From contig CM034597.1 in assembly GCA_020091685.1 (NCBI GenBank), positions 32,702,801 to 32,766,800 on the forward strand: a DNA stretch of 64,000 nt, in the 5' to 3' direction. Made by a program: the position numbers and the translations under genes. The notes below the pieces were generated by a model. That model worked only from the letters and a program-made list of their open reading frames with translations, ran no database searches and was not told where the DNA came from. Source of the stretch: Lutjanus erythropterus. Its lineage: Eukaryota; Chordata; Actinopteri; Lutjaniformes; Lutjanidae. Positions within the stretch are counted from its first letter, which is position 1. The number at the start of each line of letters is the position of its first letter. Of this stretch, positions 48,895-60,200 are shown piece after piece.

Positions 48895-49158
48895 CAGACT
48901 TTCCCTGTCATGTTCCCCTTCAGAAGCCAAAAAAAGTCCTTGCCCTCAACTCCCATTTTTTATCAATCATTAACAATGATAGGAAAGCAGCTAATAAAAA
49001 CTTATCCAGGTCAGCATGATAGCATCAGCAAACTCTTGTTTGTTTATTTTCCGTACATAAATCATATTCACTCAACTTAGCTTCACTCCATAATTTTCTG
49101 CTGGTCATCCACGCCCTCTTGCAATCGTTCTGTGACTCCTCTGGTTGAGAACCACTTG
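48895..49158. mobile_element. Short hAT-like MITE
   Basis: The ends CAGTGGCTCACAGAC and (inverted) CAAGTGGTTCTCAACCAG match the CAGTGGTTCTCAA terminus of common hAT-derived MITEs. The flanking octamers do not convincingly match, so the insertion is old. Non-coding. Confidence 0.55.
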
Positions 49159-49159
49159 T

Positions 49160-50700
49160 GTCCAAAAAAACCCCCCATAAAATACATATAAAGAAACTAC
49201 TGGTAGTTGGTGAGGAACTGTGATTCTTGTTTATTGGGACCCTTTAAAACCAAGCTTACAGACTGTATCACCCACAGTCATATTCATGAATCAGTAGTTA
49301 TCATTAAGATACATGGAGATAAATATTTAAAATAATCATTCAATCAATCAGTCATTTGGAGGGACAGCCAAAGGGTACCAAGACCTAATCTTGCCAGGAG
49401 CAATAAAATGGCTGGATCTGTTAGTTAGTTTGGGTCATTGTGATCCTTCTGTGTTTTAAAAGGTTAGTCTGATTCACCAAAATCACACAATAACACAAAC
49501 AAACTAACAGACTGGGGCAGCGGCAGATCAGCAACTCCCATGTTCTGTGAGGTAAAATCACTGATTTTGCCCATGGAGTTTGGTTGTTTTGGCGAAAGTG
49601 ATGTTTGGCTTATATAACCAAAGTTTCTTTTGTTGCCGACCCTGTCCAGGATGTTGTTTAGCTTCCATGCTGATGCCACTCTTTACCCCTTCAAACTGGG
49701 GCTGAGAAGCATGTACTGACTTAACTATGGATAATTACCTCATACAACTCCACATCAAATAATTTGAATTATGCCTTTAAGGTTGACTGATGTGTTTAAT
49801 TGACTACATAAAATCATTAGCTAACACTTAAGTAAACCTGATTATTTTAGGTTAATTGTAATTAAACATTTTCCAGTCCTAGTTTTGAGAGGCAAAGATG
49901 CAGCCTCTTAACTAAATGTTTAAGAGTCTTAATGCAGGAACGTGTCATCCTCAAGATGCAATCGATTAACGTGTGATGTATACAATATGGCACCACATCC
50001 CAGCTAATAGTTGCCCCTGTTATCCCTCCTGGAGCCTTAATTATCTTACTGTTATAATTATGAATTATAGGTCAGACGTGACTACACATGCATCATCTGA
50101 CCACTTCCATTTTTTTCTGTCTGCCCCACTGCTGTACACTGTTTATGAATGAGGACATAAATGGCTGTTTTGCTAATATAAACATGCAGAATTAGAGCAT
50201 CAGGGTTTCACACCACCTGCTGAGAATCACAGCACTGAACTGGTTTTCACAAGGTCGCATTTCCAAGGAGGACGATGATTACAGCACACGTTTAGTCCTA
50301 CTTCTTTAGAGTTAATTCCTGGAAACATATTTGTGCAAGCATGCCTCTAAACATATTTGATAAAAGTGTTTATTTAACCAATATTAAACAATAACATATG
50401 TTGTTTTTGAAAGGTTAAATGCCAACAAATATGAAATATGGTAATTTTTGAAAGCTTTTTCAGTACATTTTGACTTTTGAACTTCACAACGCTCTGGAAT
50501 TATTGCCAACAGAAACTCTGTGCCAGTGAGTCTGTCGCAGGTGATACTAGCTTACAAATACATGTGAAGTTTGTGGACATTTTGGACACAATTTTTCGTA
50601 GGGGGTTGGATCTGTGGATCTGTTGAATCTGTAATATATTTACTGTAATAAAGTTACGATGATGTGTCATTAAAGATTAAAAAACATGCTAAACTGAAAT
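49160..50700. other. Intergenic DNA, no gene seen
   Basis: No exon-like segment, RNA gene or recognised repeat end. Confidence 0.5.
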
Positions 50701-50704
50701 ATTG

Positions 50705-51212
50705 ACTTCTCTCACAACAATGAAATCACAGTGTCCTCTTTAAATTTGTATTCCAGCCCATAACTTGTGAAATTGTTTACCCATTAAACATTAATTAGAG
50801 TCTCACTCAGTGAGTCATAAGAAATCATTAATAATCTTTTAGGAGGCGTAGATGTTTAGAACCGTTAAATCGAGCAATATGTTAATGGAGTTTTGCAGGC
50901 AGTAAGGCAGGCGGTCACTGAACTCCAGAGTGCATATTTTCAAAGCAGTGTGCTTTTGTTTTCAGGATAACAAGCTAAACTTTACATTGACATTTTGCAG
51001 TTTTAAACAGGAACTTACAATGTAGGACTTGTCCTTGCTTGTTATGGTCAAACTACAGTCCTGCGCTTGTCTTGTGCTCCTGCAGTGTTCCTGCAGGAAC
51101 AGCCGGCCTGAGCTTCAACTGAGGGGAGGAGGGGAAACAACTTGCCACAACCACTGTTTATTAAATAGAATTTCAACCTATATAATGTATCGTCTGTGGC
51201 TTCAATTCACTA
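50705..51212 (+). repeat. Local duplication, copy B
   Basis: It shares CAGTGTCCTC, TTCCAGCCC, GTGAGTCATAAGAAATCAT, GATGTTTAGAACCGTTAAAT, GCAGGCAGTAAGGCAGGCGG and TTCAGGATAACAAGCTAAAC with copy A. It then shares TGTAGGACTTG, TCCTGCAGG, TTATTAAATAGAATTTCAAC and CTGTGGCTTCAATTCACT with copy C. It carries the middle and right parts of the common unit. Confidence 0.8.
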
Positions 51213-51993
51213 TGTGTGCTGTAGTCATTTTTGGACATGCAGTTGTTACATTTGGTCTGTTCCTGAAAAGCACACTCTCATGTAATATTGCTGGAAAAAA
51301 GATCCCCTCTTTTGGTGGAGTAATATTTTTAGTGATGAGCACGGTGTGCTGTCTTCATGACGCTGATTTGAGCACGTGCTAAATGTCAAGCTGACCAATC
51401 AGATTGCTTGGTTGGAACTACCTGCTGTATAAACATGCACAAACATTAGTAGCTACAGCCGACAGACCTTTTGCATGAGGCTGTAAGCCCTAAAAACAAA
51501 CAAGTCTGTTACCTGGCAACATGTTGCTTAAAAATATCCTCTCTCACATTGTTATTGCACCTTACTCATATTTTACTCCTAGCATGATTGAGTATCAAAA
51601 CAACAACAGCGAGCTGAGAGGCATTTAGTGGGATTTGGGATGCTATAACAAAACCAGGAAAAATCTCTTCAGGTAGCAGCACAGAACAGGTTTTCTCAAA
51701 AGACCAGGAATGACACTCACTGAATGTAATGAGAGCAGGCTGTTGGATAGAAAACGCTGCACAGCCTCCCCTGAACAGAGCTTACATAAATGATCATGCC
51801 AGCCTGTTCAGGTTTTAAAATGATTGTGCCTTTTGTATTGATTGTGTTTGTTGTTGTGTTATTTTTCATCCCACAGCCAACAATCAAAAAGCAAATTTAC
51901 ATATAAATGAATACAAGACAACCTAAATCCCACTGACTGTTTCACCTGCAGACCCCAGATTATACTTTTTTTATCATATCTCACAGTGTGCCA

Positions 51994-52250
51994 TGAAGCA
52001 GAAATATATGATATATTTCAGCATAGTGTAATAAATAATAAAATAACCACGGTATGTCATCAGAGATTAAGGAAACGTGAAGGAAAGTGTAGGACTTGAC
52101 ATCACTTGTCATTGTGAAAGTTGTGCCAGTCTTACATTCCTGTAGGTTCAAGTCTAGGGAGGACTGGGCAAGGGAAACAGTTCACTTCATTCACTTCCTA
52201 TTTAATTGTTCATTAAATAGGGATTCAACGTAGCTGTGGCTCCAACTCAC
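51994..52250 (+). repeat. Local duplication, copy C
   Basis: The left part (ATGAAGCAGAAATAT ... TATGTCATCAGAGATTAAGG) matches copy A. The right part (TGTAGGACTTG, TTCCTGTAGG, TCATTAAATAGGGATTCAAC, CTGTGGCTCCAACTCACT) matches copy B. The middle of the unit is missing, consistent with an internal deletion. Confidence 0.8.
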
Positions 52251-52375
52251 TGGGGTCTTACATAATGCCTCTTTAACCTTTTGTTTCTTGCAACAGTTCA
52301 TTCTTGAGGTCTCCAGGGACCCCAGTCAGCAGCCTTTGTATGTTAAATATGTTGTTAGGATGATTTGTTTAATTT

Positions 52376-53690
52376 TTAATTCTTTTTTTTTTTTATTTTG
52401 GAAATACATCATTACATCTTCCATAATATATAGTCTCTCGTCTTTAGTTTGTTTAGTATGAGTCATGGTCATAGGCCTATTTCCTTCCAGTTTTAAAGAA
52501 CGAACACAAAAACATAACTATATACATCCAGAGAGGGAACAATAAATAAAAAAATAAAAGGAAAAAAAAATAAATGAAAGTGCTTGTAGCAGTTTGATAT
52601 TTTGACACCTCATATAAATGCCATAAATGACAAATCAATAAGAACTGTGAAAGTTCTTTCAGTTCATTATCTCAATAAAATCTGGTCTCAGAGGTTTGAC
52701 ATGTTGCACCGATTTTTTCCCAGTGTCGTATAAAAATGTCCATCTTTAGATTCACAGAAAAAGTAACGCCTTCCATCTGATAATTCTCTGTTGTCACATC
52801 TATCCAGTTATTTATAGTAGGTCCAGAATGCGTCATACATCTTTTGGTCAAAGCTTTTTTTCCCTGCCGCCATCAGCGCACCCATTAAATATCAATCTAT
52901 ACCTTTAATATCGGGGGGAATATTTCCTAAATACATGAAATCTGAAGGTATATGAGTGTTAAAGATTTGTGTTAAAGGTTTGTATGGAAACACAATTGGA
53001 TCACAATTCCTCCAACACTGTGAAGTACCACTATCATAGTGTGCCTTCAGAGAAGGGGCAATAAAAAACCGAGTTACATTTTTCCAGCAAAATTCTTTCC
53101 ATATATCTGATTTTGTTCTCTTCCATTGAAATCGACATATATCTTGCTATTCTTTGTCCATTACTGTGAGATCTCCTTCTTTCTCCCATCTGTTTTTTAT
53201 ATATTTTGTTGAGCATTGAAATTAAAGAGACTCCTATATATTTGGGAGATGATCCTTCCCTTAAAGTCTGATGCACTTATGAAAAGTTGTATAAGGGGTT
53301 TGCTGGCTTCTCTGGTATTTTTGCTTTTGATTTTTCAATTGTAGTAATTTCTTAACTGGAGATAAGATACAAATCTTGCTTTTCCAATGAAAAGCTTGAA
53401 AACACATAATTTCATTTTCCTGTACAATGCACCATATGGATGTTATATCTGTAAAACCTGAACCGTATGCAGACCAACTCAAGATCTTAATATCCTCCTA
53501 TATTCTTTTATCACTGCTTTCCATACCCTCAGAACCACTTTCATCTATGTATGTTTGCAAATTTTTATTTGATAGCACAGCCTGTACATGAACATCAAGT
53601 ATCATTTTACATTCAGTGTGCTTCCATTGTGCCTCGTAGGAGGGGTTACACCATTTTGGAATTATAAATATCTTGAGGAGTGTCTAACAA
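52376..53690 (-). mobile_element. 5'-truncated L1/Tx1-type LINE
   Basis: On the minus strand, allowing frameshifts, the sequence reads as the C-terminal end of an L1-clade ORF2: DIKILSWSAYGSGFTD, later FIAPSLKA, then GTSQCWRNC, then MGALMAAGKKALTKR, NNWIDVTTENYQME and FSVNLKMDIF. The order and spacing match fish L1-type elements as I know them. The minus-strand 3' end runs into a poly(A) tract (the T run at about 52382-52394). The endonuclease and most of the reverse transcriptase are missing, so it is dead. Its 5' side faces the 3' end of the slc19 gene. Confidence 0.8.
53564..53569 (-). other. Candidate poly(A) signal for the slc19-like gene
   Basis: AATAAA on the minus strand about 520 bases past the stop codon at 54087. 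It is the nearest canonical hexamer I noticed and falls within, or at the inferred 5' edge of, the LINE remnant. Low confidence; variant hexamers nearer the stop are possible. Confidence 0.25.
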
Positions 53691-54086
53691 GTAGTGTTGT
53701 CTTGTTGCTTATAACTTCACAGCCATGACACATAAAGACAAATGTGTGAGCATATTTATCCAGTTAACAACATGATAAATACATTTTTTTGTCACATCAA
53801 ACTGCTACTGAACTGATGCACTGATGCAAAAATGATTTCAGTATATCACTACTGAGCTGCCATATAAGAGCTATCTTGTTTTATATTGTGCAGGTAGTGT
53901 CCTCTGCTGGTCATATGTAGGTATTGCAGTATTTGACTCACAGCACGTCTGTTAAATCCAGATGACTGATTGAGAAATAACTCAACTGTAGTCAGTCTTT
54001 GATGGATTGAGTATCTTTCATGCACTATGTACAGTGTATCCATGTTTTCAGTTGCTGCTCATGTTCTTTACTGTCTCAGAGAGTCC

Positions 54087-54230
54087 TCAAGAATGTGAAA
54101 CCTCCGGCAGGTCGGTGTCTCTGTCCCCCTGGTTGCCTCCAGTGAGACACTTCATGCGGAGCACACTGTACACACCTCTGACTGTGAACAGCAGGGAAAT
54201 GGCAGCAAAGTATGAGGCGTAGATAAAATA
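54087..54230 (-). CDS. slc19a3: slc19-like last exon
   Basis: The 144-bp exon has acceptor TTCTTTTCAG. It encodes YFIYASYFAAISLLF (last membrane helix) and a short hydrophilic tail ending PEVSHS before TGA at 54089-54087. The tail is shorter than in the human carriers. Confidence 0.9.
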   Translation of the reverse strand, partial: YFIYASYFAAISLLFTVRGVYSVLRMKCLTGGNQGDRDTDLPEVSHS

Positions 54231-57200
54231 CTGAAAAGAAAGAAAGAAAACTTATAAATTAATGAATTAATTCATCCAATTATTCCCTTTAATGCCTTGT
54301 GGTCTCTCTCTCCCTCTGTGAGGTGATCAAATGCCCTTTAAACAGCAATATTCTGTTATAAAGCTTTTTTTAAAATTGTCTTCAGTTTCTTTTCTTTTCC
54401 TTTGAATTTCAGGAATAACACAATAATATGATTTATTATAACCCATTTCAAAAACATCCTGTTACTGAATCCTGTATAATATAAAGCATAGTTAAAGCAA
54501 GTTAAAGGCATTATATGCAACATTATCCCTAAAAAAACAAAAATGTATAGACTCAGAAACATAATCCCTTTCAATTATCACTTATTGGATGCTGTATCTG
54601 CAGAGACCCTGCTCTCAGACTGTATTTCTTGTTATTTTGCTGTGCTCAGGATGCTTTATCAACCCAAAACATCGGTTTCTGACATCCTAGGAATGAGACA
54701 CATCAGTAAACTACACCAAATATTACTGATTCTACCTTTGTATACATGGACATTTAAATAAGGTGAAATTATCCGCTGAATTTAATGTCTGATTTGTGTG
54801 TACTGCAGTACCTGTGAGGTGATGGTGAGCTGTAGAGACTTGGTGTTGATGACGATGGCGGTGAGGACGCTCTGGAGGACTGTGCCCACAAAACTGTTGA
54901 TGCCAAATACCAATGCGTAGCGCCTCCTGTTCAGGGTCTTGGCTATCTGAAAACTGAGGTATATATACTGTTGATACTGCTGATGAGATTCTACACAGTA
55001 AAATAAAAGTGCTAATATGCTATGATTAATTCAGTCATAAACATATGATAAACATATGATACGATTTCTTAGCAGACACAGATTTTTTATGGGTCTGACC
55101 TGCCATTTCCAATTTTGGCTGATTCTGATTTTCACACTATGAACTATAACTGACAAAATAAACATTTTTGAGTTTGAGACAGTTTGCTGTAGAAAAGCTT
55201 TACAGTGAGAAAAATAGAAGCAGAATTTAAATGAGTCTAGATGAGAAAAGGAGGAGACGCATCAACACAGGCTGTTTATTCTTCAGCCAGAACAGGAGGT
55301 GAGATTTTAATTGTCAGTCTGTGAACAGTGCTATGCTGCTGGCTAGCATTAGCCTGAATAGCTAGAGAGTTTAGCGTTCAGCTGCTGCTCCGTCTCCATC
55401 TGTCACTTCTCTCTACTGCTCTTTTAATCTATCACTAACGTTGACTCCATGCAGGCATGTATCTGAATGTGTGCGGTTGTGACCAGCGCTGCTGTGGCTG
55501 TGATGTTACTCTCTGTGTCACTGCGTGCATGACATGGCCATCATGTGGAGCACATGTGTGAATATGACTGGTGCAGAATCGGATATATGACGCCGACTGG
55601 CGGGTCCTGGTCTCTGGCCGGTCAATCGGTCCACCACCTTAATTATAACTCATGCTAGCAGCTCTGTGAGGTTATGCTTGGGCACAATATTTTTTTTGGC
55701 TAGTTCAGGGAGGGGAGGAGAGGGCATCGGACATCTATTCTACATCACCGCTTTTTGCTAATGGCTTAGTTTCCATTCGAAAAGTCCAGATAAGAATGCA
55801 GATGGAGTTGATGGATTGATAAGGATGTGTCTGGAAGTTTAGGATACTTCCTACTTAAACACAAAACATCTTGTGGTGACAAGTGTGTTTGCAACCTGCT
55901 CTCATCCTAACTTGTCAAATACTTTTTCAGCGCCGGTAACCTTTAGTGTCTGTATCTGAAGCTGCTAGAAAGCCTTTTTAACATGAGATTACAGTGAACT
56001 GTCACAGTTTGGTTAGGTTCAGGCACAAAATCGAAATTTGTAGCATTGTTTTTTTCTTTTGTATTCAGGTAGGTTTCACTGAGAGGAAGCCTCTCTTTTG
56101 CAGGAACACCATGGAGCAGCTCCACCGGAGTGTTAGGGATTAGGAGCCTTGCTCAAAGGCACCTCAGTGGTGGCAATGAGGGAAGGTCAAACATTTCCCA
56201 CCATCCCCTTTGCTAACCTTTAAACTACAGCCACCTTTAAATTCTACCCAGTAGATTGATGCATGTGCTCACACTGATAGTATTTGAGGACATTATACAT
56301 GCATGTCCATAATAAAGTCTTACGTGCAGATGGTGGTGAGCAGCAAATAAACTGTTTTGAAGAGGGTGTAGCATGTGTAGCTGATCCAGATGTTGTCTAT
56401 CAGATCCATTAGGAATATGGAGCCAGCCATCAGGAATGTGAAAGCCCCCAGGACCAGTTCCCCCCACACAGACCACTCCAGAGGCATGTGTCCCACAGCA
56501 ACAGCGGCTGCAGCTCCTAAAGGAGAACAAAATCACTCTGTGAGTCACTGCATTACTATGGGGTACTGAAATGAAACAAAACAAGGCAAAGGCAGACCTC
56601 GGAGACCATTACATAAACTGTTTGAATGATGTCTAATTACTGGCCAGATTTTTAATCTAAGGGGCCACTGTGGGAAACATGTGACAAACAGTCTCTCTTC
56701 CTGTTTCCCCTCATTATTTTCTCAGTTTTGATAGAAATTCTGAATTCGCCACGATACTTCAAAATGTAGGCAAGAAAAAGAAATCAAACCGCAACACAAA
56801 CATAATTAAATTACATCTGGATGACAAAAGAAAAATGGCATAACAGTATTAGTGAGCAATCACACAAAAATTCAGATTGTGCTGGCATGTGGTGAGGTTG
56901 GCACACTGGTCCGATCAGTCTGATGTCAAAAGGTTCTGAAAAAATGTCACTGATTTACTGTCATCAGTATTTGATGAACATACAACATTCAGTCGACCAG
57001 CAGAATATATCTTGAGAATACAGAGGGGAAAAAAGCAGACACAGCACTTTATTACATCTGCATTTCTTGAAGTAAAACAAACAATCTGAATCAACATGAA
57101 AATGTAGAAAAAGACTGCATCACTAGGAATAAGTAGCTCAAAAGGTATATCAACTAATGAGCGATTAAGCGAGCATCAATAATGGAAAATCGTGTTGGAC

Positions 57201-60200
57201 ACATATATTATATTAGAGGTTTTCAAGGCAGGTGGCGAGCCTCCCCAGGAGGGTCCAAAGTGTTTTGAGGGAGGCTCAGTGGGTGGACGTGAAAAAAAAA
57301 AAAGACAGGGTATCATATTAGGACATCACTTAGAAATAATCTAATTGTGTGTGACAGACTTTTTTATGTATTCAGTGTGATCTAAGGCAATATTAGGCTA
57401 TATTGGCTCAATTGTTGAATGTCTATAGCAGTGAGTGTGGGCAGAGTGGGCCGCGGCCCCCTGACCATAATACTTAATTATTATAATAATTAAGCATTAT
57501 AATAATTAATTTTGATAAAGTAATCAGAACTAAAAAAAAAAAAAAAAAGCCATTTAAATTATGAGATTTAAATGTATGCATTTTTCCTCATTAATCTGAC
57601 CTAGTTTAACGGGTGTTACACTGTATTTGGTAACCCGTAACATTAACATAGAAATGTATCTTATATCTTGAGAGTTGCGATTAAAGGTTTGGGTGGGCTA
57701 CAAAAGATTTTCAGATTATAAACTGGGCCGTGACATTTAAAAGTTTGAGAATGGCTGCTCTATATGGTCAAATAACATAAGTATGATCATAGACATCCAG
57801 GAATTGAGTGAAATAAGAAAACAGGTTTTTCCAAGCTCCTTCTGAGGGGAGGCTCACAGTCTTAGAACCGCTGTCCTATATGTTTTAATTTGGAAGAAAG
57901 ATGATATAAAAATACCCCTTGTTATATTACACGTGTGATCTACATTATTATGTCTATGGCTTAAGTTTTGCAGATTATGGTCTATGAGAAATAAAAATAA
58001 ATGTAAAATTAATTCATTCATCATTGAAATTGATTTAATTGTAATTTGGTTCACAGTTTATAGCTCACAGATCCTCTCAAAAAGCTATATTTTAAGAGAT
58101 ATTTCTATCATTAATCCATGAAATTCTTTCTTTCTTCTTTTGCAGGAAACCAAACTATACAAAGAATTCCTCTCTGACACTGATACACAACATTAAAATC
58201 CTTCGTTGGTTGAACTATAAGCAGGTGAGAATCATTTCAGAAAGCTTCTCATTTCAGCCACAAGGTGGCACAGTGCACCCTGATTCATCTCAGGACTCCT
58301 CTCACCACATGTGAAGCCGCTTTGTGGCTTTTATCCCTGTGGATGGATATAAAGCCGGGAACTCCAGACTGTGAATCTTTGGAGCATTAATTATTTTTAG
58401 GTCACTTCTCTCCCTTTTTCCTCTTCTTTTTTATCCTTTAGCCTTCTCCGTGGTCTCACTCTCACACATCACTTTAACTCACTTCCTACATATGCATCAC
58501 GTTTTTCATAAGTATGGCTGCCTTGTCAAACCTTTCTTGTAATTGCTGAAGGTTGTAAATCCCCCGAGACACGGATCCAGAGCTTTTTATCCACTAGAAT
58601 ATATTTTAAGTGTGCACATTTACTTTGATTCCTTGTCCACTTGTGGTCAATGAGCCAACACGGACAATCCGTGTATTTAACATGTTCTTAATCAATCCCC
58701 CTGACTCTGATTAGTGACACGGGGGGTCAAATGTAAACTGAATAATTAGACCAGTTTCCACAGCGGGATTGGAGGCTTAGCGGGGTCGGCAGGAGCCGAC
58801 TGTACGGCTTCATAGAGAGGGATCAATAATGTAGCTGGGCTCTACAGCATGTTCAAACAGCAGGGGTTTGTGCTAAGTACCAATCTGATGCTCCTATCTC
58901 AGTTTAATTGGATAAGTATTTGTATTTATTATATAATTTAACCGGTTTTATATCTTACAGCAAGAAGAAGTTGAAAAGAGCTTGAAGTATGCATTGTAAC
59001 AAATCCTATCCAATAAATGACATTTATATATTACGTGTGCAAAATATGTTTTGAAAAAGAGATAACTGCTTGTAGATTTTTCCAGTCCAGGAACTGTTCC
59101 ATATTTGTCATAGGGGGGTGATAAGCTTATTTATATGCACATACTTATACACATGACAGTTAATGGTAGGGGTGGGAGAAAATTTACAAATCCTGTATCA
59201 ATTCTTAGATTGCTGAATCGATATTTTAAAATATAAATGACTAACACTTACTCTGTTAGCTCCAGACTAACACATAATGGAAATCAGCATTGCAATCACA
59301 GTAATATGATCTTAATAAACTATCCATCCATTTTATTTAACATTTTTAACATAATACAACATGTGTGTTGATACTTTCAGCCATATACTCCCGATCATCA
59401 GTGAAAAAGAACTAATAGCCACTAACTTCACATTGTTAATTAAGGACGTGTTTAATCCCAACAAAAGTTTTTATTTATGTAAACAGACACGGTGGTGCAT
59501 TGGACACCTTGTGGTTTACCGCAAAGCATACTGCACTGCAGCACCTTTTTTATTTTGGTCTTTACGTTGGTCTAGTGTTAAAAAAAAGCACAAAAAATGC
59601 AATAAATTGTAATTTTACTTGACAGAATGAATTGTAACATAATGTTGACATGAGAGGAAAGTCAGAATATTGCAAAAATTGAGATATTTGAATCTGGACC
59701 AAAGAAGTAGACCATTGACTTTGTCCTCCACAGACTCATGGCTAAAAACAGGCCATGATAAACTGACTTTCAGCTCCAAAACTCCGGGGCTGGGTTGCAC
59801 CAACAAGAATTAATTTTAAAATTATAATGGTTTAACTTTAAATCATGTTGCACCAAACTTTTAAACTAGATTAAAATTTTGAAAGATTCAATTTAAGCTT
59901 CTATTTAAACTTCAGTTTAGTTTTAACTCTAAACATACATTAAATTGAATTCTGTTGCACCAGCATTTTAAACTACAGTTAAAAAAAAACTGTGATCCAG
60001 TATTAACTTTAAACTTACGCTTGAGGGGGTATAACTTTTAAAATGACATCATCACATTACTTGAAGAAAGTTCAGAGACAAATGCAACCCATTCAAATTT
60101 TATGATGCCTTTTTAGCTAGCTAGCTAATAATGTAAGTTTTTTTGTTTTATTTTTTACTTTTTATCTGAATAGGAAACAATAGTTGTCTTTTACTTTTTA

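Noticed and set aside
56237..56584. 115-codon minus-strand open frame
   Set aside because: Overlaps slc19 exon 3 in the wrong phase; the phase that joins exons 2 and 4 gives the conserved transporter sequence.
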